Shown here in pieces: positions 1 through 6,236 of a stretch of DNA of 6,834 nucleotides (position 1 is its first letter; each line of letters begins with the position of its first letter). Under the pieces are notes generated by a model. That model was not told where the DNA came from, did not search any database, and saw nothing but the letters and a program-made list of their open reading frames with translations. Made by a program: the position numbers and the translations under genes. Source of the stretch: Comamonadaceae bacterium (GTDB lineage Bacteria; Pseudomonadota; Gammaproteobacteria; Burkholderiales; Burkholderiaceae_C); the NCBI GenBank assembly GCA_947478935.1, contig CANJXV010000137.1, forward strand, positions 1-6,834. Reading direction: 5' to 3'.

Positions 1-696
1 ACCGACCCTGAAGGCAAAGTCTGGGAAGAGCTGGTGCCCAAAGAGAAAAACATTTTGGTGCACGAAGGCCAGGTGGTGAATAAGGGCGAGTCCGTGGTTG
101 ACGGCCCGGCCGACCCGCAAGATATTTTGCGCCTGCTGGGCTCCGAGGAACTAGCGCGCTACATCGTGGACGAAGTGCAGGATGTGTACCGCTTGCAAGG
201 CGTGAAGATCAACGATAAGCATATTGAAGTGATCGTGCGTCAGATGCTACGCCGGGTAGTGGTCGAGGCGACGGGCGACTCTAACTACATCGGTGGCGAA
301 CAGGTCGAGCGTTCGGAAATGCTCAATACCAACGACGCATTGCGCGCCGAAGGTAAGACGCCAGCGACCTTCAGTAATTTGTTGCTGGGTATTACCAAAG
401 CTTCTTTGTCCACCGACAGCTTTATCAGTGCCGCGTCCTTCCAGGAAACTACGCGTGTGCTGACCGAAGCGGCCATCATGGGCAAGCGGGACGAATTGCG
501 CGGCTTGAAGGAAAACGTGATCGTCGGTCGCCTGATTCCTGCGGGTACCGGTCTGGCCTATCACGAAGCGCGCTTAGAGCGGGAGAAGATGGACGATTCC
601 GAGCGACTTGCCATTGCCGAAGCTGACGCTGCTGAGTTGGCGGATGCGCGCGGTGAGACCGAAGCCGAGTCGGCCGAGGGTAGCGCTGCCGAGTAA
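1..696 (+). CDS. rpoC: RNA polymerase beta' subunit, C-terminal part (5' end outside window)
   Basis: This is the last 231 residues of RpoC, the catalytic beta' subunit of bacterial RNA polymerase; the reading frame is open from base 1, so the gene begins upstream. The highly conserved C-terminal segment is easy to recognise: GITKASLSTDSFISAASFQE, followed by TTRVLTEAAIMGKRDELRGL and then KENVIVGRLIPAGTG, nearly identical to the corresponding part of E. coli RpoC. Before it lies the conserved NDKHIEVIVRQMLRRV region. After the GTG motif the protein ends in a poorly conserved tail of about 45 residues rich in Ala and Glu (LAIAEADAAELADARGETEA), as is common for the variable beta' C-terminus. 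The catalytic NADFDGD motif lies upstream of the window. The gene ends at TAA and is followed by a strong terminator, so it probably closes the rpoBC operon. Confidence 0.98.
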   Translation, partial: TDPEGKVWEELVPKEKNILVHEGQVVNKGESVVDGPADPQDILRLLGSEELARYIVDEVQDVYRLQGVKINDKHIEVIVRQMLRRVVVEATGDSNYIGGEQVERSEMLNTNDALRAEGKTPATFSNLLLGITKASLSTDSFISAASFQETTRVLTEAAIMGKRDELRGLKENVIVGRLIPAGTGLAYHEARLEREKMDDSERLAIAEADAAELADARGETEAESAEGSAAE

Positions 697-717
697 ATCT
701 GCCAGCGCAGGTAGCAC

Positions 718-760
718 ATGCCCCATGCCTTTGTTTTAAAAGGCCTGGGGCATTTTTTTT
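718..760 (+). terminator. Intrinsic terminator after rpoC
   Basis: An 8-bp perfect stem, ATGCCCCA (718-725) with TGGGGCAT (746-753), continues after one T/C mismatch (726/745) into a second 6-bp stem, GCCTTT (727-732) with AAAGGC (739-744). The loop is 6 bases (733-738). A run of eight T (753-760) follows directly, the classic Rho-independent arrangement. It lies 21 bases after the rpoC stop codon and should end rpoBC transcription. Confidence 0.93.
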
Positions 761-774
761 AAAGGCTTGAACGC

Positions 775-1305
775 ATGGGTGTGTCGCTTCTCCTGGGGCC
801 CGTGGCTGCACTGCTGCTGTGTTGGCTGGTAGGGGTGCACGCGCGCCTGAAGCGTCTGCGTAATGCCTGCTGGCTGGCGGTGGACAACTTGGACCGTGGT
901 TTGCAATCCCTTTTGCTAGTGGCTAAAGAGGCTTTAGACCGGCCGGACCCAGCCACCAAAGCCCATGAAGTATTGACGGTGGCGGCTTTGCAGCTATCGC
1001 TCAGCCTCAAAACCATGAAAGGCGCCAAGCTGATGACCGGGCGCCAGGACGAGGCTCTAGCCGTGAGCGCGCAGTGGGCAGAGATGTCGGGCGCCTGGGA
1101 ATTATTTTGCGGTGTGCACCAAGACATTATTGAGGTCCAGGCTTTGCAAGAGTTGCGTAGCGCCTGGGACGACGCGCACAACCACGCTTTGTTTGCCAAG
1201 ACCACGGCCAACCAAGCCATGCAGGATTACAACGCGGCCTTGCAGCAAGCACCTGCCTCCTGGGTGGCAGGTCGCATGGGTTTTGTTTCGGCCACGCCCT
1301 TGTAG
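775..1305 (+). CDS. LemA family-like small membrane protein
   Basis: A 176-residue protein resembling the LemA family, whose members are anchored by one N-terminal transmembrane helix and have a helical-bundle domain; the family's molecular role is not settled. Residues 3-21 form a hydrophobic helix (VSLLLGPVAALLLCWLVGV), followed by a basic helix (HARLKRLRNA) at the place where LemA proteins have their conserved Leu/Arg-rich segment. The C-terminal part, residues 151-170, reads DYNAALQQAPASWVAGRMGF and matches the family pattern YN.A....P....A...GF. It is slightly shorter than usual, ending six residues after that motif. The start is ATG with an AAAGG purine stretch at 761-765, nine bases upstream. 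The next gene, rsmB, begins 7 bases after its stop. Family assignment is from pattern recognition and the sequence is divergent, so a broader 'LemA-like' label is safest. Confidence 0.75.
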   Translation: MGVSLLLGPVAALLLCWLVGVHARLKRLRNACWLAVDNLDRGLQSLLLVAKEALDRPDPATKAHEVLTVAALQLSLSLKTMKGAKLMTGRQDEALAVSAQWAEMSGAWELFCGVHQDIIEVQALQELRSAWDDAHNHALFAKTTANQAMQDYNAALQQAPASWVAGRMGFVSATPL

Positions 1306-1312
1306 CGGCGCT

Positions 1313-2623
1313 ATGCAAACCGCATCCGCCCCGCCGCTTTGGCAGCAACTCCAGGCCACGGCTAAGTTACTACATTTGGTGCGCCAGGGACAATCTGGTA
1401 CCGCTGCGATGGACAGCGTGCCCGCGTCGCTGCGCGCTGGCGTGCAGTCCCTGGCTTTTCATGCCTGGCGGCAAATGGGCCGAGCAACCGCTTTGCGCGA
1501 TTGCCTGGTACAAAGGCCGCCGCCACCGGGTGCGGACGCCATGCTGTGCCTGGCACTGGCTTTGATCTGGGATCCGCAACAAGCGCCGTATGACGAGTTC
1601 ACCCTGGTCAATCAGGCGGTAGAGGCGCTCAAGCGCGTGGCGTCCAGCAGAGCGCATGCCAACTTTGTGAATGCTTGCTTGCGCCGGTTTTTACGCGAAC
1701 GGGCGCAGCTGATCGCGGCCACCGACGCCGATCCGCAAGCGCTGTGGAACCATCCGCTGTGGTGGGTGCAAAGGGTGCAGCGTGAATATCCCGAACATTG
1801 GCAAAGCGTGCTGCAAGCTTCCAATACCCAAGCACCGATGACTTTGCGCGTGAACCTGCGCCGTGGCACCGCGGCAGACTATGTACAGCGCCTGCGCGAG
1901 GCCGGTATCAAAGGGGTACCTGCGACGGGCGCGGCGATTGTGCTGGACAAAGCCGTGCCAGTGGCGCGCCTGCCAGGCTTTGCCCAAGGCCTGGTGGCGG
2001 TGCAGGATGCGGCAGCCCAATTGGCCGCGCCTTTGCTTTTGGAAGGCCTGGGTCCCCACCCGCGCATTCTGGATGCCTGCGCCGCGCCTGGTGGCAAGAC
2101 AGCCCACTTGCTGGAGCTGGCCGACGCGCACGTGTTGGCTATCGACAAAGACGCCCAGCGCCTGGGAAAAATCCATGCTAATTTGCAGCGCCTGGGCCTG
2201 CACGCCCAGGTGCGCCAGGGCGATGCGGCCAACCCGCACAGTTGGTGGGACGGCGTGCCGTTTGACGGCATCTTGTTGGATGCGCCTTGCACCGCCTCGG
2301 GCATTGTCCGCCGCCACCCAGACGTGCGCTGGCTGCGCCGCGAAGAGGACATCGCCCAGCTAGTAAGTTTGCAGGCTCAGATGCTGCGGGCGCTATGGCC
2401 ATTGCTGCGGCCCGGCGGTCGCATGGTGTACTGCACGTGTTCGATATTTAAGGCAGAGGGTCAGGAGCAGGTATTGGGATTTCTGCGCACGCACTCGGGT
2501 GCACTGGCCTTACCTGCTGCAGGCCATTTGCTCCCGGGTGGCGCGGCGCAAGGTCTGTACGACAATCCAGGCCATGACCATGACGGCTTTTTCTATGCCC
2601 TGCTGGAAAAGCGCCTTGCTTAA
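1313..2623 (+). CDS. rsmB: 16S rRNA (cytosine(967)-C5)-methyltransferase RsmB
   Basis: RsmB (Fmu/Sun) transfers a methyl group from S-adenosylmethionine to C5 of cytosine 967 of 16S rRNA in the cytoplasm. The 436-residue product is close to the roughly 430 usual for the family. An N-terminal NusB-like RNA-binding domain covers about residues 15-135 (EFTLVNQAVEALKR at 95-108, ANFVNACLRRFLRE at 116-129). The C-terminal Rossmann methyltransferase domain shows the SAM-binding motif ILDACAAPGGKT (252-263), the acidic VLAIDKD strand, the DAPC motif (323-326, Cys326) and VYCTCS (372-377), whose Cys376 aligns with the catalytic nucleophile of the family. The reading frame stays open upstream to 1112, but that part overlaps the LemA-like gene and does not resemble RsmB; ATG 1313 gives the normal length and lies 7 bases after the preceding stop. 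No strong ribosome binding site is visible, so translation is probably coupled to the upstream gene. Confidence 0.96.
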   Translation: MQTASAPPLWQQLQATAKLLHLVRQGQSGTAAMDSVPASLRAGVQSLAFHAWRQMGRATALRDCLVQRPPPPGADAMLCLALALIWDPQQAPYDEFTLVNQAVEALKRVASSRAHANFVNACLRRFLRERAQLIAATDADPQALWNHPLWWVQRVQREYPEHWQSVLQASNTQAPMTLRVNLRRGTAADYVQRLREAGIKGVPATGAAIVLDKAVPVARLPGFAQGLVAVQDAAAQLAAPLLLEGLGPHPRILDACAAPGGKTAHLLELADAHVLAIDKDAQRLGKIHANLQRLGLHAQVRQGDAANPHSWWDGVPFDGILLDAPCTASGIVRRHPDVRWLRREEDIAQLVSLQAQMLRALWPLLRPGGRMVYCTCSIFKAEGQEQVLGFLRTHSGALALPAAGHLLPGGAAQGLYDNPGHDHDGFFYALLEKRLA

Positions 2624-3212
2624 GGGCTGGCTGCGCTTTTTGCTGATCGCCTGGCTGGCCGTAGCCGGCGCGATGGCCCAGGCGCAAACACAGGCCGAGG
2701 TGAGTCTGTTGCGTGCCGAGCGCTCGGTCAACGAAGTATTTGTATCGGCCAATGTGAGCTTTGAGATGCCCGCCGTGGTGGAGGAAGCTCTGCTCAAGGG
2801 TGTTCCCATGTTTTTTTTGCTGGAAGCCGAGCTGTACCAGGATCGCTGGTATTGGTACGACAAGCGCATCGCCAGCGCACAGCGCCAATTGCGCCTTGCA
2901 TACCAACCCTTGACGCGGCGCTGGCGGGTCAATCCCTCAGCAGGTGCGGGCGGCGATAACACCCAGGGCTTATCCTTGAACCAAAGTTTCGAGACGCTGG
3001 GCGAGGCGCTTGCAGCGGTACGGCAAGTGTCGCAGTGGAAGGTAGCCGACCTAGCAGAGACCGATATGACCGCGAAAATAAAACTGCAATTTCGCTTCCG
3101 GTTGGACTTATCGCAATTGCCGCGCCCTTTTCAAATCGGCGCTATCGGGCAGTCTGAGTGGGATATTCAGGGCGCTGCACGCACCGCCTTGCGCGGTGAG
3201 GGTACCCGATGA
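2595..3212 (+). CDS. Exported DUF4390 domain protein
   Basis: A 205-residue protein (counting from ATG 2595) that matches the betaproteobacterial DUF4390 family by its features and by its fixed position between rsmB and ntrY. Residues 10-28 are a signal peptide: basic start (KGWLR), hydrophobic core (FLLIAWLAVAGAMA) and AxA-type cleavage sites after residue 28 or 30. The mature part has the aromatic block MFFLLEAELYQDRWYWYDK (72-90), a Tyr/Arg-rich middle (LAYQPLTRRWRVN) and the C-terminal FRFRLDLSQLPRPFQIGAIG, then SEWDI (187-191). It is likely periplasmic; no enzymatic motif is visible and the function is unknown. The start is uncertain: ATG 2595 overlaps rsmB by 29 bases, and TTG 2616 is a plausible alternative with a better ribosome binding site. 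In-frame ATGs at 2499, 2574 and 2580 would put a long non-signal stretch before the signal peptide. Its stop overlaps the ntrY start (ATGA). Confidence 0.85.
   Translation: MPCWKSALLKGWLRFLLIAWLAVAGAMAQAQTQAEVSLLRAERSVNEVFVSANVSFEMPAVVEEALLKGVPMFFLLEAELYQDRWYWYDKRIASAQRQLRLAYQPLTRRWRVNPSAGAGGDNTQGLSLNQSFETLGEALAAVRQVSQWKVADLAETDMTAKIKLQFRFRLDLSQLPRPFQIGAIGQSEWDIQGAARTALRGEGTR
2605..2618 (+). promoter_or_regulatory. Possible ribosome binding site and TTG start for the DUF4390 gene
   Basis: GGAAAAG at 2605-2611 precedes an in-frame TTG at 2616-2618 by about 4-7 bases. Starting there would give a compact signal peptide beginning directly at the basic KGWLR segment and reduce the overlap with rsmB to 8 bases. 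The upstream ATG at 2595 has no clear purine-rich site before it. This makes TTG a credible alternative start, but it is not proven. Confidence 0.4.
3196..3202 (+). promoter_or_regulatory. Ribosome binding site of ntrY
   Basis: GTGAGGG ends six bases before ATG 3209, a good Shine-Dalgarno match inside the end of the DUF4390 gene. It supports this ATG, which overlaps the upstream stop as ATGA, as the ntrY start and suggests translational coupling. Confidence 0.65.
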
Positions 3213-5548
3213 CGCGCGCGGCCCCTGCCTTGGCACCGGTGCCTAGCGCGGCGGCGAGCCAACCTTCCGCGCTGCTGCGGCGCGTGACGGCCTTGGTCGC
3301 AATGGCCATGCTTTTGATTGGTTTACTCTTGCTCTACCTGCTGGCCAATGCGACCAATAGTGGTGAGATATATGAGCAAAATTACGCCCAATTGTTCACC
3401 ATAAATTTGGTGGTGGCAGGCGCGCTTGGCGTTCTGATTGCCTGGGCCGCTTGGCGTCTGTACCAGCGGGTGCGCCAGGGGCGATTCGGTAGCCGCTTGC
3501 TCCTAAAAATTGCCACGATTTTTGCGCTGGTGGGTGTTGCCCCTGGCTTGCTGATTTATGTCGTGTCTTACCAGTTTGTATCCCGTTCGATCGAAACCTG
3601 GTTTGACGTCAAGGTCGAGGGCGCTTTAGATGCTGGCTTGGCTTTGGGTCGGGTGACTTTGGATACCATGAGCAACGATCTTGCGGCTAAGGCCCGGGTA
3701 GCGGCGGAGCAGTTGGCCGAGAACCAGCAAATCGTCCCGGAGAGTGCTTTGGTGCGCTTGATGGAGCAAGTCGGTGCCAGCGACGCCTCGGTTTGGAGTT
3801 CTAGCGGTACGCTGATCTCCAGTGCCGGCTCCATCGGTATACAGCTTAGCCCGGACAAACCAAGTAGCACCCAGTTGCGCGCAGCCAAGGCCGAACGTTC
3901 TTATGCCTGGATAGATGGCTTGGAGGACGCGGCCATGGGCAAGGCCGTCAAGCCCAGTATCAAAGCACTGGTGCCGATCCCCAATGCCAGCTTAGGACTG
4001 GCCAGCGGACAGCGGTTTTTGCTGGTGCAGAGAATATTGCCAGCTAATTTCGTCGCCAATGCGCTGGCGGTGGACAGTGCTAATCGGGAATACCAGGAAC
4101 GCGCGCTGGGTCGCTCCGGGCTCAAGCGTATGTACATCGGCACGTTGACGCTCAGTCTGTTTTTAGCCGTGTTCGGGGCAATTTTGCTGGCAATCGTTCT
4201 GGGCAATCAAATTGCCCGGCCCTTGCTGGTGCTCACCGAAGGTGTCAGCCAGGTGGCCGCGGGCGATCTAACGCCCAAGTTAGCCTTGCAAAGTAAAGAT
4301 GAACTAGGCGGATTAACGCGGGCTTTTGCGTCTATGACGCAGCAATTGGCCGACGCGCGTCAGACTGTGCAAACCAGTATCGTTCAACTGGATTCCGCTC
4401 GCGGGCGCTTGCAAACCATTTTGGATAACCTGACATCCGGCGTACTAGTGCTCAATGCGGCCGGTAAGGTGCTGTCGGTGAACCCGGGAGCCGCGCGCAT
4501 CTTGCAACTCGATACCGCACAAATGCTGGGTTCGCGGATTTCTGATTTGCCGGGACTAGAAGCTTTGGGCCAAGGAATCGCGCAGCAATTTGATGACTTT
4601 TTACAAACCGCTGGCGATGCAGGTAACGACCACTGGCAACAATCGTTTGAATTAGGGGAAAGTGCGGCGTCGCTAGGCTCATCGTCTGATCGTTCGGTCA
4701 CACTGGTGGCCCGGGGTGCCATCCTGCCCGATGGCAGCCGTTTGGTGGTTTTTGATGACATTTCTGAAATCGTTTCGGCCCAACGTGCGCGCGCTTGGGG
4801 CGAGGTGGCGCGCCGCCTAGCCCATGAAATCAAAAACCCCTTAACGCCAATCCAACTCTCCGCTGAACGCCTGGAGCGCCGGTTAACTGGCAAGTTGGAG
4901 GCGAGCGAGCAGCAGGTGCTGGCCAAGTCAGTCAAAACGATTGTGGAGCAGGTCGATGCGATGAAGCGCCTGGTCAATGATTTCCGAGACTACGCCCGAT
5001 TGCCAGCTGCGCAATTGGAGGCAGTGGACCTCAACGAATTGATCGATGGCGTATTGCACCTGTACGAGTCTTCGCCCGTTCCTGTTCGGCTGGAGCTAGA
5101 GGCCGGCATCCCTGCGGTCCTGGGCGATCCGCAGCAGTTACGGCAGGTGCTACATAACCTTTTGCAAAACGGATTGGATGCGACTTCGCTGCACTTGGAA
5201 GAGGCCATACCGGGCCCAGATGGCACCACGCCGCAAGCAACGGAAATGGTGGTACGTACCCAATTTATGGCCAGCTCCGGGCGGGTGCGGCTGATAGTCC
5301 TGGACCAGGGTGGAGGTTTCCCCGAGCACATTTTGAAGCGCGCCTTCGAGCCCTATGTCACCACCAAGCGCAGTGGCACCGGGCTGGGTCTTGCCGTGGT
5401 TAAGAAAATCGCCGATGACCATGGTGGTCGCATCGAGATTAGCAATCGGATAAATGGTGCTTTGGTGCTTGGTGCTCAAGTCTCGTTATCATTGGCCTGT
5501 GTGGCAAACGTCAAACATTTGGAAACTACTATTTCGGACGCAGCATAA
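3209..5548 (+). CDS. ntrY: Sensor histidine kinase NtrY
   Basis: A 779-residue membrane histidine kinase, the sensor partner of the response regulator encoded immediately downstream. Three transmembrane helices lie near residues 26-46, 62-84 and 97-120. A predicted periplasmic region of about 185 residues follows, then a fourth helix at about 308-333, a HAMP segment (from about 335; RPLLVLTEGVSQVAAGDLTP), a PAS domain (about 396-500; LDNLTSGVLVLN), the dimerisation/phosphoacceptor helix with HEIKNPLTPIQLSAERL (His539 phosphorylated) and the HATPase domain. The ATP-binding motifs are intact: N box HNLLQNGLDA (from 649), DQGGGF (699-704), FEPYVTTK and GTGLGL (723-728). The HEIKNPLTPIQ box and the topology are typical of the NtrY group, which in other proteobacteria is linked to nitrogen metabolism, redox or envelope responses. 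The signal here cannot be read from the sequence. The start is supported by GTGAGGG and by the ATGA overlap. All catalytic elements are present, so it should be an active kinase. Confidence 0.95.
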   Translation: MTRAAPALAPVPSAAASQPSALLRRVTALVAMAMLLIGLLLLYLLANATNSGEIYEQNYAQLFTINLVVAGALGVLIAWAAWRLYQRVRQGRFGSRLLLKIATIFALVGVAPGLLIYVVSYQFVSRSIETWFDVKVEGALDAGLALGRVTLDTMSNDLAAKARVAAEQLAENQQIVPESALVRLMEQVGASDASVWSSSGTLISSAGSIGIQLSPDKPSSTQLRAAKAERSYAWIDGLEDAAMGKAVKPSIKALVPIPNASLGLASGQRFLLVQRILPANFVANALAVDSANREYQERALGRSGLKRMYIGTLTLSLFLAVFGAILLAIVLGNQIARPLLVLTEGVSQVAAGDLTPKLALQSKDELGGLTRAFASMTQQLADARQTVQTSIVQLDSARGRLQTILDNLTSGVLVLNAAGKVLSVNPGAARILQLDTAQMLGSRISDLPGLEALGQGIAQQFDDFLQTAGDAGNDHWQQSFELGESAASLGSSSDRSVTLVARGAILPDGSRLVVFDDISEIVSAQRARAWGEVARRLAHEIKNPLTPIQLSAERLERRLTGKLEASEQQVLAKSVKTIVEQVDAMKRLVNDFRDYARLPAAQLEAVDLNELIDGVLHLYESSPVPVRLELEAGIPAVLGDPQQLRQVLHNLLQNGLDATSLHLEEAIPGPDGTTPQATEMVVRTQFMASSGRVRLIVLDQGGGFPEHILKRAFEPYVTTKRSGTGLGLAVVKKIADDHGGRIEISNRINGALVLGAQVSLSLACVANVKHLETTISDAA

Positions 5549-5550
5549 CC

Positions 5551-6216
5551 ATGGCAAACATATTGGTCGTCGATGATGAACACGGTATCCGGGATCTGCT
5601 TTCTGAGATTCTCAATGACGAGGGTCATGCGGTAGAGCTGGCGGAAAACGCCGCGCAGGCCCGCGCGGCGCGCTTGCGTGAACGCCCTGACCTGGTCTTG
5701 CTGGACATCTGGATGCCCGATACTGACGGCGTCACTTTGCTCAAAGAATGGGCCAGCACGGGCTTGTTGACGATGCCTGTCATCATGATGAGTGGGCATG
5801 CAACGATCGAAACTGCTGTGGAGGCCACCAAGATAGGCGCTATGGCTTTTCTGGAAAAGCCGGTGACATTGCAGAAATTGCTCAAAGCAGTAGAGCAGGG
5901 TTTGGCCAAGAGCTTGGCGCAACAGCGCGATCCTCGTTTGCTTCGCGCCATGCAGGCGTCGTCAACGGGAAAACCGGCTACCGAAGCTGCGGACGACAGC
6001 CAGACACCGGTTGCCAACCAGGCCTTTGACTTAGACCGCCCTTTACGAGAAGCAAAAGACGATTTTGAGCGGTCCTACTTCCAGTTCCACCTGGTCAAAG
6101 AGATGGGGTCCATGACGCGGGTTGCCGACAAGACAGGGCTGGAACGCACCCATCTGTACCGCAAGTTAAAGCAACTGGGCGTGGATGTATCCCGTAGCAA
6201 ACGCAACGTCGGTTAA
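5551..6216 (+). CDS. ntrX: NtrX-type response regulator lacking the AAA+ domain (receiver plus Fis HTH)
   Basis: A 221-residue response regulator, two bases after ntrY and presumably phosphorylated by it. The receiver domain (residues 3-118) is complete: Asp8/Asp9, phosphoacceptor Asp52 in LLDIWMPDTDG, Ser81 in MMSGHA and Lys103 in FLEKPV. A short linker of about 40 polar residues follows (for instance SSTGKPATEAADDSQTP). The C-terminal part (about 162-213) is the NtrX-type module, PLREAKDDFERSYFQFHLVK, then a Fis-like helix-turn-helix (TRVADKTGLERTHLYRKLKQ). Canonical NtrX has about 450 residues with a central AAA+ sigma-54-interaction domain. Here the Walker A GESGTGKE-type motif and GAFTGA loop are absent, with no frameshift or leftover fragment of that domain. 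The protein should bind DNA and regulate without sigma-54 activation. The ntrX name rests on operon position and the C-terminal module; 'NtrX-like receiver-Fis regulator' is the cautious label. Confidence 0.9.
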   Translation: MANILVVDDEHGIRDLLSEILNDEGHAVELAENAAQARAARLRERPDLVLLDIWMPDTDGVTLLKEWASTGLLTMPVIMMSGHATIETAVEATKIGAMAFLEKPVTLQKLLKAVEQGLAKSLAQQRDPRLLRAMQASSTGKPATEAADDSQTPVANQAFDLDRPLREAKDDFERSYFQFHLVKEMGSMTRVADKTGLERTHLYRKLKQLGVDVSRSKRNVG

Positions 6217-6236
6217 ACGCTAAGGTAAAGTCGAAT

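Noticed and set aside
731..763. Possible promoter in the T/A-rich stretch around the rpoC terminator (TTTAAA at 758-763 as a -10 box)
   Set aside because: No acceptable -35 element at the right distance, it would place the transcript start almost on the ATG, and the bases are explained by the terminator hairpin and T tract.
759..1220. Minus-strand open frame (153 codons) opposite the LemA-like gene
   Set aside because: The translation is Ala/Ser-rich without a recognisable motif, while the plus strand has a membrane helix, a LemA-type pattern and a ribosome binding site.
1112..1312. Upstream extension of the rsmB reading frame
   Set aside because: It overlaps the LemA-like gene in another frame, its translation (rich in Arg, Pro, Thr) does not look like RsmB, and the family length is met from ATG 1313.
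1691..2317. Long minus-strand open frame (208 codons) opposite rsmB
   Set aside because: Antisense to well-conserved rsmB codons; the translation has no recognisable domain and reflects GC-rich codon bias.
4384..4977. Minus-strand open frame (197 codons) opposite ntrY
   Set aside because: Antisense to the PAS and phosphoacceptor regions of ntrY; Ser/Arg-rich low-information translation typical of a shadow frame.
5476..5922. Minus-strand open frame (148 codons) opposite ntrX
   Set aside because: Antisense to the conserved receiver domain; no motif or ribosome binding site supports it.
5911..6030. Sign of a recent deletion scar or frameshift in ntrX where the AAA+ domain is missing
   Set aside because: The linker is in frame with normal codon use, and no fragments of Walker or GAFTGA motifs or direct repeats were found, so it looks like an old, stable architecture.
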